Assembly (NCBI GenBank): GCA_049965775.1
Contig: JBMFVX010000018.1
Location: forward strand, 1-33,029
DNA from: JABEVB01 sp049965775
Lineage (GTDB): Bacteria > Planctomycetota > Phycisphaerae > WQYP01
Direction: 5' to 3'
Length of the DNA: 33,029 nt
Part shown: positions 7,667-16,399 of the stretch, in pieces
How positions within the stretch are numbered: the first letter of the stretch is position 1
How the letters are laid out: every line of letters begins with the position of its first letter
Notes under the pieces: model-generated
The model's input: the letters and a program-made list of their open reading frames with translations, nothing else
Told to the model about the DNA's origin: nothing
Databases searched by the model: none
Translations under genes and position numbers: made by a program

Positions 7667-9115
7667 CTATTTCGGCGACTGCGCCGCGGGTTTTGTTCGC
7701 GTATGCATCGTCTTGTAACGTGTGAGATGTTCAACAGCAAAATGCACTCCCTCATACCCAATGCCAGAATCCTTTACGCCGCCATAGGGCAATGCGTCGC
7801 TGCGTGTGGTGGGCACATCGTTAATCACAACCGTTCCGACATTCAACAACTCAAATGCCTCACGGGCCTTCAACAAATCGCGCGTAAAAATTCCCGCCTG
7901 CAAACCGTACCGGCTCGCATTGCTTAGCTGAATCGCTTCTTCCAAGGTGCTATAACGCTCAATCACCGCAACAGGGCCAAAGGCCTCCTCGCATACCAGA
8001 GGTGAGTTTGCCGGCACTTGTGTCAGCAGCGTCGGTTCATAAAACGTCCCCCGCCGGTGCCCGCCGCACAACACCTTCGCTCCCTGCTCCACAGCATCCG
8101 CCACCCATTTTTCAATGCGAATCGCGGCGGCTTGGTCTATCATCGGGCCTATCTGTGTTTGCGAATCCAGCAGATGGCCCGCTTTCAAGGCCTGCGCCTT
8201 GCGTACGAGTGCGTCCGTGAACTTATCGGCGATAGCCTCCTGAAGCATGATGCGCTGCACACTAATACAGCTTTGACCCGCATAGCCAAAGGCGCCCGCG
8301 GTTATGCGATCGGCGGCATCCTTCAAATCTGCGTCAGGTTCTACAATGACGGCGGCATTTCCGCCAAGTTCCAAAACCACGTGCTTGTGACCAGCCTGTG
8401 CCTTAAGGCCCCAGCCTACTTTGGCCGAACCGGTAAACGACATCAACGCAATTCGCTCGTCGGCCACCATCGGGGCAATATGCTGGCGATCGCATGGCAG
8501 CACACTCCAAAAACCCGTCGGCAACTCCGCCTCGGCCAGCGCCTCGGCAATAAGCAGTGCGGTCAGCGGAGTGCGCTCCGAAGGCTTAAGAATAAAAGGG
8601 CATCCGCAGGCCATCGCCGGCCCTATTTTATGAATCACCAGATTCAGCGGAAAATTAAACGGCGTTATAAACAGGCAGGGGCCGACCGCAACGCGTTCAA
8701 CAACCGCATAATAGTCGCGATGAGCCGCATCAATGTCTACCGGCATTTGCACGCCGCCTATGCGCGTGCTCTCCTGAAGCGATAACTCCAGCGTGGTAAT
8801 CGCCCGCTGGGCTTCCACCATTGCCGCAGCCACCGGCTTGGCGGCCTCGGCAACAATGGTCTTGACGAACTTTTCTTGATGCCTCATCACAAACCGCAGC
8901 ACCCGCTCGCAGCAGCGCTGTCTGTCAACGGCGGCCCAACACCGGCCACGGCGCACCGCCTCGCTCATGGCGGCAATCGCCTGTTCAATATGCTCCGGCC
9001 CCGCCTGAGAAATTGTCGCAAGCGCTTCGCCGGTAACAGGGTTTTTAAGCTCCAGCGGCTCGGTTTTAACCGGCTTGCCCGCAACCCATATTGGCATGTG
9101 TTGTGTGCTGGGCAC
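7667..9115 (-). CDS. NAD(P)-dependent aldehyde dehydrogenase
   Basis: A 482-residue member of the ALDH superfamily that oxidises an aldehyde to the acid. The cofactor and catalytic features are all present: the general base glutamate in LELGGNA, the catalytic cysteine 283 in GQSCIS, the TPFNFPLN and KPSERTPL segments, and the EEAFGPVAVI motif. The sequence style fits the subgroup that includes lactaldehyde, phosphonoacetaldehyde and non-phosphorylating glyceraldehyde-3-phosphate dehydrogenases, but the substrate cannot be read. The start is a GTG at 9115, chosen because GGAGGT lies five bases upstream; ATG 9097 is the alternative. It is the last gene of an apparent operon after the aminotransferase and the RND exporter, with a 50-base gap to the exporter. 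Confidence 0.92.
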   Translation of the reverse strand: MPSTQHMPIWVAGKPVKTEPLELKNPVTGEALATISQAGPEHIEQAIAAMSEAVRRGRCWAAVDRQRCCERVLRFVMRHQEKFVKTIVAEAAKPVAAAMVEAQRAITTLELSLQESTRIGGVQMPVDIDAAHRDYYAVVERVAVGPCLFITPFNFPLNLVIHKIGPAMACGCPFILKPSERTPLTALLIAEALAEAELPTGFWSVLPCDRQHIAPMVADERIALMSFTGSAKVGWGLKAQAGHKHVVLELGGNAAVIVEPDADLKDAADRITAGAFGYAGQSCISVQRIMLQEAIADKFTDALVRKAQALKAGHLLDSQTQIGPMIDQAAAIRIEKWVADAVEQGAKVLCGGHRRGTFYEPTLLTQVPANSPLVCEEAFGPVAVIERYSTLEEAIQLSNASRYGLQAGIFTRDLLKAREAFELLNVGTVVINDVPTTRSDALPYGGVKDSGIGYEGVHFAVEHLTRYKTMHTRTKPAAQSPK

Positions 9116-9165
9116 GGCGGACCTCCTGCAGGCTTGATGCAAGTTTGATTGCGACGGTCGCGGCT

Positions 9166-11922
9166 TTACGCTCCACGACCATTGGCATCATACACCTCTT
9201 CAACGTGCAGCCGCCAGTGCAGCAGTGGCCGCAGGACAAATATCGCCGCCAGATAAATGCAAAATATTCCCAGCGCCATCACCTGTCCCAAACTGGCAAT
9301 CCCCCGATCCCGCGCCAACGACAAAAATCCAAAGCTGCTGCATGTAACAAATGCGCACAGCAGCAGCGCCCGCTCGCTCACATCCCAAAACCGCCAAACG
9401 CGCCGGGGGTTGTGCACCGCTTCGCGGTAACGATGCATCATAAAAACGCCGTACTCATGCCCCGCGCCAATCAAAATCGGCAGGCCGAAAAAGTTTGCGA
9501 AGTTCCAATTCAATCCAAGCAGCCCCATCAGGCACACCAGCATGGGCAGCCCCAACCCCAGCACGCTTATGGTCATCAACGTCTGGCTGACGCTGCGCAA
9601 ATCCAAAAACACCAATACAATCACCAGAGCCAGCGCCGCTATGCTCGATCCGATAAACGCCTGCCGAATCGCCTTTGTTGAGTAATATATATTCGGCGCA
9701 ATGCCCGTTAAGTCCATTGAAGCCGGCACCAAACCAGCCCCATGAAGCCCTTGGCCATCTTGACCCGCAAGCGCATGCACAAACAATTCCAGGTTATGCT
9801 GTCGCCAAAGGTCAAACCGCGGATACACATACAAAGCATAAGTGCCGTCAGCGCTCATGTAGTGCGCCCGCAGCGCAGGCGGCAGCTTCTGAACATTCAG
9901 GGGCGGCGGGCACAGCATCGCCGCCGACTGCCTCAATTCATGCACAAACCGCCGCTGCCAATCGCTAAGCCTTTCCGCGGCGGCACTGGCTTCCGCCAGC
10001 GTATGCGTTGTATTGGCTGCGCTCAAAGCCTGCACGGCCGCATGCAGCCCGGCCAGGTCCTTTGCTGAAACACGCCCGGACGATGTCCGCTGCCAATTCG
10101 CGTACAAACCCCGCGCTGCCGCCGTAATGCCCGGCAAGTCCCCCGGCACAATGGGCCGTGGCCGCTTCCACTTAATGGCGGCAACCATGGCGGTATGGGC
10201 CGCAAGATATTTTTGTTTGGCGACGACATTGAGCAAACTGCTCGTAGACGCAATGGGCGAGTGGGCTACCGCCGCAGCAGCGTTTAACCGGGCGTTCACA
10301 GGTGCTAAAGCGTCTAAATTTTTACTTAGCACCACTGCATACCATGTCGGCAGCTTGCGAACGAGCTTGACCGACTCCAGTCCCGGCGCTTGGAGGTCCA
10401 GCAGGTTTGGGTCGAACTTCAATTTCATGCCCCAGGGCAATAAAACCCCGAGCACCACAAGCCAAACCGCCAAACCGCCGAACTTCCACAGGCCCGCCCG
10501 CGGCGGATCATCCTTATGCCGATAGCGATTCTCAACGTCATACATCCGTAATTTTGGCGGCTTAAGCACCAAAATGGCCGGCAGCACCGTATAGCCCGCC
10601 AGTACACACAACAGCAGCCCGCCGCCGGCAATAATGCCAAGTTCCGCCGCGCCTTTAAAGTTGGTAAACGCCGCCACAAAAAAGGCCCCGGACGCCCCGC
10701 CGCAGGCCGTAAGCACCGGCGGACTTGCGTATCGGAACACCCTGGCCCATACCGCCCGCTGGCGTTCATAGCGGCGTGCTTCAACCCGGTAGCGCACCAC
10801 AATCTGTATCAGGTAGTCCATCCCAATACCAATAAGCGCTATGACAAACACCGTTGAGAGCAAATTGAGCTGCCCCACCGACACCGCAGCATAGCCAAAC
10901 GTCCAGCCAATCGCCGTGGCCAGCGACACGCCCGCCACCACCGCCAGCCAGAACGAACGCAACATAATCACAAGCCCCGCCACCACCACCAGCATGGCCA
11001 CAATTTCCGCGCGGTTGGTATCGTACGTGGTGATCCGCATTTCATCAGCGGACAGTACTGGCCGGCCCGTCAGCCCCACCGAAAACTCCCGCGTGAATGG
11101 TGTAGCCGCCGCCCGCACCGCAGCGCGAATACGCTCCAGCGGAACCGACACCGCCGCCAATGAATCAAAGGTAAACTTTGGATACACCCTTATGACCAGC
11201 AGATAGCGCGCGGCGTTGTCCGCCGCCGGCATGTAATAATACCCCAGCGTTTGAGGTGTAACCTGCCCGCCGGCCAACTGCGCCATCCCGAACGGTGCCG
11301 GAACCCGGCCCCGTGCCCCATCACCAGCGGAATGCTCCGCCGCCTGCATGCTCGCAATCAGTCGGCTCATAAAGCGCACCGACGCCGCATCGGCCGGGGC
11401 CGCAGAAGCCAAACGCAAAAACCGCTCAAGCCGGCTCTCGCCCAAAAGCGCCAGCGGCCCGGTACCCGACCACACCCGCCCCAACTGCGCCAGCGCCGGC
11501 GCCTGCTTAACCGCCTTATGAACCACAGACCAATCCGTAAACAGCAGCGACTGCGCCCCCAGTTCCCCAAGCGGAACGCGGGCATCCACCGATGAAACCT
11601 CCGGCAGCTTTCTCAGCGATTGTGTAATGACTCTGGCAAGCTCAACCCATTGATCTGTCGGCGGAGGATGCGCCGGATCGCGCGCCTGCACCGCCACGAA
11701 CGCCGCCTCGTTTTCCGGAAACTCATGAATGAATGTCAAATACTGCCGAAAAAACCGCACCTTCGCCGAAAACAGTTTGTTTTCATCCGTGGAAACCGGT
11801 AAAAATCGCGCCGCTAAAAAAACCGACAGCGCCAGCATAACCGCGGCAATCGCCAAGGTCGTACGCGGACGCTCAATAACGCGCAACACCCATTTCACGA
11901 TTCGCCGGTTCACTGGACCCAT
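9166..11922 (-). CDS. RND/MMPL-family exporter, HpnN-like
   Basis: A 918-residue inner membrane transporter of the RND superfamily, MMPL type, with the duplicated layout of one TM helix, a large periplasmic loop and five TM helices. TM1 is at about residues 20-40. The first helix bundle is at about 310-470 (AEIVAMLVVVAGLVIMLRSF; LIGIGMDYLIQIVVRYR, the conserved G-DY helix). A second loop follows, and a second bundle at about 750-905 (NFANFFGLPILIGAGHEYG and MHRYREA). HpnN moves hopanoids to the outer membrane in other bacteria. The resemblance plus the neighbouring HpnO-like gene suggests that role here, but a different lipid-like cargo is possible. It lies 64 bases downstream of the aminotransferase gene. 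Confidence 0.85.
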   Translation of the reverse strand: MGPVNRRIVKWVLRVIERPRTTLAIAAVMLALSVFLAARFLPVSTDENKLFSAKVRFFRQYLTFIHEFPENEAAFVAVQARDPAHPPPTDQWVELARVITQSLRKLPEVSSVDARVPLGELGAQSLLFTDWSVVHKAVKQAPALAQLGRVWSGTGPLALLGESRLERFLRLASAAPADAASVRFMSRLIASMQAAEHSAGDGARGRVPAPFGMAQLAGGQVTPQTLGYYYMPAADNAARYLLVIRVYPKFTFDSLAAVSVPLERIRAAVRAAATPFTREFSVGLTGRPVLSADEMRITTYDTNRAEIVAMLVVVAGLVIMLRSFWLAVVAGVSLATAIGWTFGYAAVSVGQLNLLSTVFVIALIGIGMDYLIQIVVRYRVEARRYERQRAVWARVFRYASPPVLTACGGASGAFFVAAFTNFKGAAELGIIAGGGLLLCVLAGYTVLPAILVLKPPKLRMYDVENRYRHKDDPPRAGLWKFGGLAVWLVVLGVLLPWGMKLKFDPNLLDLQAPGLESVKLVRKLPTWYAVVLSKNLDALAPVNARLNAAAAVAHSPIASTSSLLNVVAKQKYLAAHTAMVAAIKWKRPRPIVPGDLPGITAAARGLYANWQRTSSGRVSAKDLAGLHAAVQALSAANTTHTLAEASAAAERLSDWQRRFVHELRQSAAMLCPPPLNVQKLPPALRAHYMSADGTYALYVYPRFDLWRQHNLELFVHALAGQDGQGLHGAGLVPASMDLTGIAPNIYYSTKAIRQAFIGSSIAALALVIVLVFLDLRSVSQTLMTISVLGLGLPMLVCLMGLLGLNWNFANFFGLPILIGAGHEYGVFMMHRYREAVHNPRRVWRFWDVSERALLLCAFVTCSSFGFLSLARDRGIASLGQVMALGIFCIYLAAIFVLRPLLHWRLHVEEVYDANGRGA

Positions 11923-11986
11923 GCTGGTTCATGCGCCTTGAAAGTTGATCACTGTTGTTCTGCCGTGAAGCCCCCAATAGGTCCGC

Positions 11987-13381
11987 CTACGAAACCTTAA
12001 GGGTGCTTTTGGCCAATCCTAAAACCGTATCCCAGGCGGCCCCGGGAAAACGCTGCACATCATCCAGCACACTTTGCATCGCCGACAAAAACCAATCCAT
12101 ATCGGCGCGGCTTACAGTAATCGGCGGCAGGAACTTAATAACTTCCGTATGATAGCCCGCAACTTGCGTGAGTACCTTATGCTTGTTCAGCAGCGGAATG
12201 ACAATCATCTGGCCAAACACACCGTAGTTGAGCTTGTGCAGGGCGTCCCACGCCAGCCGCAGCTTCAGCGAGTCTTTCGGCCTCGCAAAATCTATCCCGA
12301 ACATCAATCCCTTGCCGCGCACCTCGGTTACAAACGGACAATTCCGGCCGATCTCGGCAAGTTTAGCCATCGCGTAGTTACCGAGGATCGCCGCATTTTC
12401 CACCAGCTTTTCATCCTCCGTCACCTGAATGCTCGCATACGCCGCCGCCATGGCAAGGTCGTTCTGGCCAAAAGTATTGGAATGCACCACGCATCGCTCC
12501 ATCGAATTAAACACGCCATCCATAATGCTCGGCCGTGTAACCACCGCACCCACGGGTACCATGCCGCCTGAAAGCCCCTTGGCGATGCAGACAATGTCAG
12601 GCTCAACTTCCGGCCAATGCTGAAAACAGAACCACTTACCCGTGCGCCCCATCCCCGTCTGTACTTCATCAATCACCAGCAGCGTGCCCGCTTTTTTGCA
12701 TAGCCGCTGTGCCTCGGCCAGGTATCCGTCCTGCACCACTTCACAACTCTTGCCCTGAACCGGCTCAAGTATAAACGCCGCTACATCCTTGCCGGCCAGC
12801 GCCCGTTCCAAGGCCGGCAAATCGTTAAAGGGTATGGCTGACGTCCCCGGCAGCAGCGAGCCAAAGCGCTCGCGAAAAAACTCCGCCCCATTTATCGAAA
12901 GCGAACCCGTCGTAAGCCCATGAAATGCATGATCGCAATACACTATTTTGTCGCGCCCGGTGTTGCAGCGGGCAAACTTGATGGCAGTCTCCACCGATTC
13001 AGTCCCGCTGTTGGTAAAAAAGACCCGCGATAGACCTTCCGGCATGCGCTGGATCAAGGCCTCGGCAACAAGCCCGGCCAGCAAGCTGCATTCCATGCGC
13101 ACAAGATTCGGGCTGTACGAATCCAGTACTTGCCGCACCGTATCGCGCACCTTCGGGTGATTGCGGCCCAGCATAAAAACGCCCCACCCTGTAAGCAAAT
13201 CAAGATACCGAACGCCATCGGCATCCCACAGGTAAGGCCCTTCGCCGCGCACATAGTTTTTGTCAAAACCAATGGTCTTGATCATTTTGACAAACGCCGG
13301 ATTGATATACCGGCTATGAAGTTCATACTGCGAACCCCGCTGCTCATTAAGCCACTGCGCAAATTCCGATTCATGATTCAT
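11987..13381 (-). CDS. Class III PLP aminotransferase, HpnO-like
   Basis: A 464-residue fold-type I aminotransferase that uses pyridoxal phosphate. It shows the FFTNSGTESVETAIKFAR cofactor phosphate loop, the AFHGLTTGSLS segment, the IDEVQTGMGRTG aspartate motif and the lysine in CIAKGLSGGMVPVGAV that forms the Schiff base. The C-terminal part (MIVIPLLNKHKVLTQVAG) is not typical of acetylornithine or GABA aminotransferases. It matches the pattern I associate with HpnO, which makes the amine of aminobacteriohopanetriol. The HpnN-like exporter directly downstream supports that reading. ATG 13381 is the start. A TATAAT element lies about 60 bases upstream. Other class III substrates cannot be excluded. 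Confidence 0.85.
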   Translation of the reverse strand: MNHESEFAQWLNEQRGSQYELHSRYINPAFVKMIKTIGFDKNYVRGEGPYLWDADGVRYLDLLTGWGVFMLGRNHPKVRDTVRQVLDSYSPNLVRMECSLLAGLVAEALIQRMPEGLSRVFFTNSGTESVETAIKFARCNTGRDKIVYCDHAFHGLTTGSLSINGAEFFRERFGSLLPGTSAIPFNDLPALERALAGKDVAAFILEPVQGKSCEVVQDGYLAEAQRLCKKAGTLLVIDEVQTGMGRTGKWFCFQHWPEVEPDIVCIAKGLSGGMVPVGAVVTRPSIMDGVFNSMERCVVHSNTFGQNDLAMAAAYASIQVTEDEKLVENAAILGNYAMAKLAEIGRNCPFVTEVRGKGLMFGIDFARPKDSLKLRLAWDALHKLNYGVFGQMIVIPLLNKHKVLTQVAGYHTEVIKFLPPITVSRADMDWFLSAMQSVLDDVQRFPGAAWDTVLGLAKSTLKVS

Positions 13382-13439
13382 GCCACATCACCCGACATAT
13401 ACCAAAACGCCAGACTCACCGCCCCGGCGTTAACCGAAG

Positions 13440-13467
13440 ATTATACCCATTACGCCGCAGACACAAA
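13440..13467 (-). promoter_or_regulatory. Possible promoter of the aminotransferase operon
   Basis: On the minus strand a perfect TATAAT occupies 13445-13440. Transcription would start near 13433, about 50 bases before ATG 13381. The -35 region (TTTGTG, 16 bases further upstream) is weak, so this is only a candidate. Confidence 0.4.
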
Positions 13468-13535
13468 TATCCCGCAAACCTGCCTGGCACCCTATTTATT
13501 CGCGCACTGGCCGCGGCCACACGCCCCCGCTACGG

Positions 13536-13564
13536 TTGAATAGCCCGGTAAACCAATCTAATAT
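13536..13564 (+). promoter_or_regulatory. Sigma-70-type promoter of the class V aminotransferase gene
   Basis: TTGAAT (13536-13541) and TAATAT (13559-13564) are separated by 17 bases, a good housekeeping match. The predicted transcription start is near 13571. The start codon is at 13785, so the leader would be about 215 bases long, and most of it is the inserted repeat element at 13609-13769. Confidence 0.55.
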
Positions 13565-13608
13565 AGCTGATGACAAGGCAAACGCGGTCGCCGGCGGCCA
13601 CGCACTCC

Positions 13609-13769
13609 AGGAGCCTGTCCGACCCCGCAGGGCGGCATGGTTTTGGGTCCCCTCCTGCAGCGCGGCTCCTCGGAGTACCATCTGCGTCAGGTATGCTGGC
13701 GCAGCACGCCTCTTAAGGCGTGCTGAAAATCATGCCGTCGCAACCCGGCGATTACTTGGACAGGCTCCT
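13609..13769. mobile_element. MITE-like element with 12-bp terminal inverted repeats
   Basis: AGGAGCCTGTCC at 13609-13620 is repeated exactly in inverted orientation at 13758-13769, bounding 161 bases without a credible coding sequence. An internal hairpin with 10-bp arms (CAGCACGCCT at 13702-13711, AGGCGTGCTG at 13715-13724, three-base loop) adds to the structure. Size, perfect ends and lack of a gene fit a miniature inverted-repeat transposable element mobilised in trans. No clear target duplication is visible: the flanks are ACTCC on the left and AGTTG on the right. It ends 15 bases before the next start codon. Confidence 0.75.
13702..13724. repeat. Internal hairpin of the MITE-like element
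   Basis: Perfect 10-bp inverted repeat with a three-base loop (CTT). It could fold in RNA within the leader of the downstream gene. No following T tract, so it is not a standard terminator. Confidence 0.6.
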
Positions 13770-13784
13770 AGTTGAGATAAAACC

Positions 13785-15011
13785 ATGACCAGCCCCACCA
13801 ACCAACGCCTGTACGCCGATAACGCCGCCACAAGCTTCCCCAAACCGGTCGAAGTCACGCAGGCCATGGTGCATTATGCCACCACCATTGGCGCTTCAGC
13901 CGGCCGCGGAGCCTATCACGAAGCCCAGGAATCTGGCCGGGTGCTGCACGAATGTCGCGACAAACTCAATCGCCTTTTTCACGGCGAGCATTCCGATCAT
14001 TTCATTTTTACGCTTAACTGCTCCGATGCCCTCAATTTAGCCATCCAAGGCTGGCTTAACCCCGGCGACCACATTATCACCACAGCCATGGACCACAACA
14101 GCGTGCTGCGCCCCATCAATGAATTGGCCGCAAGATATGGCGTACGCCAAACCCGCGTGCCGGTGCACCCCGACACCTGCCTGGTCGAACCCGACGACAT
14201 CACCAAAGCCATCACGCCCAAAACGCGCATGATCGCCGTATGCCACGGCAGCAACGTCACCGGAACCCTGCAGCCGATTCATCACATCGGTGAGATCGCC
14301 CGGCGGCATGGCGTGGCCTTTCTGGTAGATGCCGCACAAACCGCAGGGCATGTTCCCATCAATCTCCAGCACGATGCCATTGATTTTCTCGCCTTCCCGG
14401 GACACAAAGGACTTATGGGGCCGCTGGGCACGGGCTGCCTGTACATTCGCCCCGGTCTTGAAGCACAGCTTCGCACCGTGCGCCAGGGCGGCACCGGCAG
14501 CATCAGCGAGCAGGATACGCAGCCCACATTTATGCCCGACCGTTTTGAGCCTGGTTCACACAACGCCATTGGCATCGCGGGCCTTTCCGCCGCGCTCGAC
14601 TGGATTGGAGCCAAAGGCATCGAAGCTCTTTACCGACATCAACAAGCCTTAAGCACCGAGTTTTGCCGACAAGCCCGCGAGATTGAAGCCTTGACCTTCT
14701 TTGGCCCGCAAGATTCCCGCAACCGCGTGGCGGTATTCAGCATACGCATCGCCGGCTGGGACCCCGTTGATCTTGCCCTCGCCCTTGAAAGGACCTTTGG
14801 CATCTTGACCCGCCCCGGCCTCCACTGCGCGCCATGGGCGCACCGCACCCTGAAAACTCATGTGCCGCCCGCCGACTGCGGCGCCCGCGCCGCCGGCACC
14901 ACACGCCTCAGCTTCGGTGCCTTTAACACCCTCGAAGACATTGCCCGCTGCACCACCGCCCTCGAAATGCTCGCCCAACAAAAATCGCTAAAACCCATCG
15001 GCGCCGCATAA
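13785..15011 (+). CDS. Class V aminotransferase, cysteine desulfurase-like
   Basis: A 408-residue PLP enzyme of the NifS/CsdA type, closest in style to the 'cysteine desulfurase family protein' group that is distinct from IscS and SufS. It begins with YADNAATSFPKP and has the PLP lysine 208 in PGHKGLMGPLGTG. It also has a catalytic-type cysteine 348 in RPGLHCAPWAH, so release of sulfur or selenium from cysteine or selenocysteine is plausible. A dedicated SufS exists elsewhere in this window, so this is a second, separate enzyme, perhaps serving another sulfur acceptor. It is a single gene with its own promoter interrupted by the MITE, and converges on nuoB. The start ATG 13785 has only a weak purine stretch (GTTGAGA) upstream. 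Confidence 0.9.
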   Translation: MTSPTNQRLYADNAATSFPKPVEVTQAMVHYATTIGASAGRGAYHEAQESGRVLHECRDKLNRLFHGEHSDHFIFTLNCSDALNLAIQGWLNPGDHIITTAMDHNSVLRPINELAARYGVRQTRVPVHPDTCLVEPDDITKAITPKTRMIAVCHGSNVTGTLQPIHHIGEIARRHGVAFLVDAAQTAGHVPINLQHDAIDFLAFPGHKGLMGPLGTGCLYIRPGLEAQLRTVRQGGTGSISEQDTQPTFMPDRFEPGSHNAIGIAGLSAALDWIGAKGIEALYRHQQALSTEFCRQAREIEALTFFGPQDSRNRVAVFSIRIAGWDPVDLALALERTFGILTRPGLHCAPWAHRTLKTHVPPADCGARAAGTTRLSFGAFNTLEDIARCTTALEMLAQQKSLKPIGAA

Positions 15012-15254
15012 GCCCGCATTCAGCAGGCCAAAACGCTCAACGCCGGCGCGGCATCCATGCCCCATCGGCTGTCGCACTGCGGTCACGAGCCTTCTCGGTT
15101 GTGAATGTACTTCAAACGTTGTGTCGTTGTGGTAAACATCCGGCTGTGCCCGCCCCTGGGGCGGTGATGCCGAAATTCTCCTGGCTATGGCCGGGACAGG
15201 TCTCAAAAATACACAACCGTCAATTGAAATGCTCGCGCCGTGCCGCTGCGCCGT

Positions 15255-15833
15255 TTATTCTCTTACCGCCGCCGCCAGCGTCGGGCCTAACACAACCTGA
15301 GGCTGCGGTGCCGGCTTAAATGTCGGCTGCACGGAAAGCTTGAGCGGTTGCCGCTTGGCCGGCGGTAGGCCATATTCATCAATAATACGCTGAATGGTCA
15401 TAATGCCCTCCATCAGCGTTTCGGGCCGTGGCGGGCAGCCGGGCACGTATACATCCACCGGCATAAATTGATCAATGCCCTGCACGGTGGCGTAATTGTC
15501 AAAAACGCCGCCGGTTGACGCACAAGCTCCCATGCTTATTACCCATTTTGGCTCGGCCATCTGCATGTATATGCGGTGCAACACCGGCACCATCTTGATA
15601 CCGATGCGACCGGCAACAATCAGCAGGTCAGCCTGACGCGGCGAAAACCGCATGACCTCTGCGCCAAAGCGGGCAAGGTCGTAGCGGCTGCTCGCGGTGG
15701 CCATCAACTCAATGCCGCAACATGCGGTTGCAAACGGCAACGGCCACACGCTCGACCGCCGACACCAGTTGACCGCCTTTTTTAAATTCAGCGTTAAAAC
15801 GTTATCAGGTAGTACTGTAGGTTCCATTGCCAT
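15255..15833 (-). CDS. nuoB: NADH-quinone oxidoreductase subunit B
   Basis: A 192-residue NuoB/PSST subunit of respiratory complex I. It carries cluster N2, the last iron-sulfur centre before quinone. All four ligands are visible: C38 and C39 (TACCGIE), C104 (GACAST) and C133 (PGCPPRPE). The core is well conserved (SPRQADLLIVAGRIGIKM, MAEPKWVISMGAC). The C-terminal 40 residues (LKLSVQPTFKPAPQPQ) are proline-rich and longer than in many homologues. The start ATG 15833 has GGAG nine bases upstream. It follows nuoA by 77 bases and shares its promoter. nuoC and the other subunits are not found downstream, where only an intergenic stretch and a convergent gene occur. Confidence 0.97.
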   Translation of the reverse strand: MAMEPTVLPDNVLTLNLKKAVNWCRRSSVWPLPFATACCGIELMATASSRYDLARFGAEVMRFSPRQADLLIVAGRIGIKMVPVLHRIYMQMAEPKWVISMGACASTGGVFDNYATVQGIDQFMPVDVYVPGCPPRPETLMEGIMTIQRIIDEYGLPPAKRQPLKLSVQPTFKPAPQPQVVLGPTLAAAVRE

Positions 15834-15910
15834 CGCTTTAGACTCCAGAGTTGGTCAGCCGCGCCGAGCCAACTACATACCATCGGTCGGTTTGCCCAAA
15901 CAGGTCGCCG

Positions 15911-16333
15911 TCAATCCCACTTAAAGACGCCCTTGCCCCATGCATACACATACGCAACCAGCAGTATCGCTGAAAAAAGCAGCACGCTGCCAAACAACGG
16001 ACTGTGCGCCAGGTGCAGCGCGGTGTTTTTGCTTTTATTAAAAATGGTGATCCAAGGCAGCAGAAACAGCACTTCAACGTCGAACACCAGAAAGATCATG
16101 GCCACCAGATAAAAACGCACGTTAAATCGGTCGCGTGTGCTGCCGAGCGGCTCTACGCCTGATTCATACGAGGTATCTTTGGTGCGGCCCTTGCGCGACG
16201 GCCCCAGCAGTTGCGAAATAACAACGTTGCCGACCGCAAAGCCCAGCGCGATAAAAAATAGTATCAGAATCAACCCCCACTGCATCGCATAGGTCGAGCC
16301 TTGGGCGACAGCAGGGGGAATGGCAAACATCAT
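15911..16333 (-). CDS. nuoA: NADH-quinone oxidoreductase subunit A
   Basis: A 140-residue NuoA/ND3 subunit of complex I, an integral membrane protein with three predicted helices: about residues 18-38 (WGLILILFFIALGFAVGNVV), about 80-100 (FYLVAMIFLVFDVEVLFLLPW) and about 115-135 (LLFSAILLVAYVYAW). The diagnostic YESGVEPLG loop and the acidic FDVEVLFLLPW helix are both present. The start is ATG 16333, chosen because AAGGA lies nine bases upstream; the frame stays open to 16537 but the extra sequence is cysteine-rich and unlike NuoA. It is the first gene of a two-gene nuoAB unit, with a promoter at 16400-16429 and a Crp/Fnr-type palindrome in the leader. Confidence 0.96.
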   Translation of the reverse strand: MMFAIPPAVAQGSTYAMQWGLILILFFIALGFAVGNVVISQLLGPSRKGRTKDTSYESGVEPLGSTRDRFNVRFYLVAMIFLVFDVEVLFLLPWITIFNKSKNTALHLAHSPLFGSVLLFSAILLVAYVYAWGKGVFKWD

Positions 16334-16369
16334 AATGAGCAATCCTTGCCGCAAACATACACCGGTCAG

Positions 16370-16389
16370 ATTGTGACACAATTCACAAT
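16370..16389. promoter_or_regulatory. Crp/Fnr-family type palindrome in the nuoA leader
   Basis: ATTGTGA and TCACAAT flank six bases (CACAAT). The core TGTGA-N6-TCACA at 16372-16387 equals the consensus half sites of the Crp family. It would cover about +4 to +23 relative to the predicted nuoA start, a position that usually means repression. The regulator is not in this window. Confidence 0.6.
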
Positions 16390-16399
16390 CGCCTTTCGT

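Noticed and set aside
15012..15254. Imperfect inverted repeat (CGGTTGTG near 15097, CACAACCG near 15215) between class V gene and nuoB
   Set aside because: Arms are only eight bases and far apart, and no element boundaries or target duplication are visible; likely chance.
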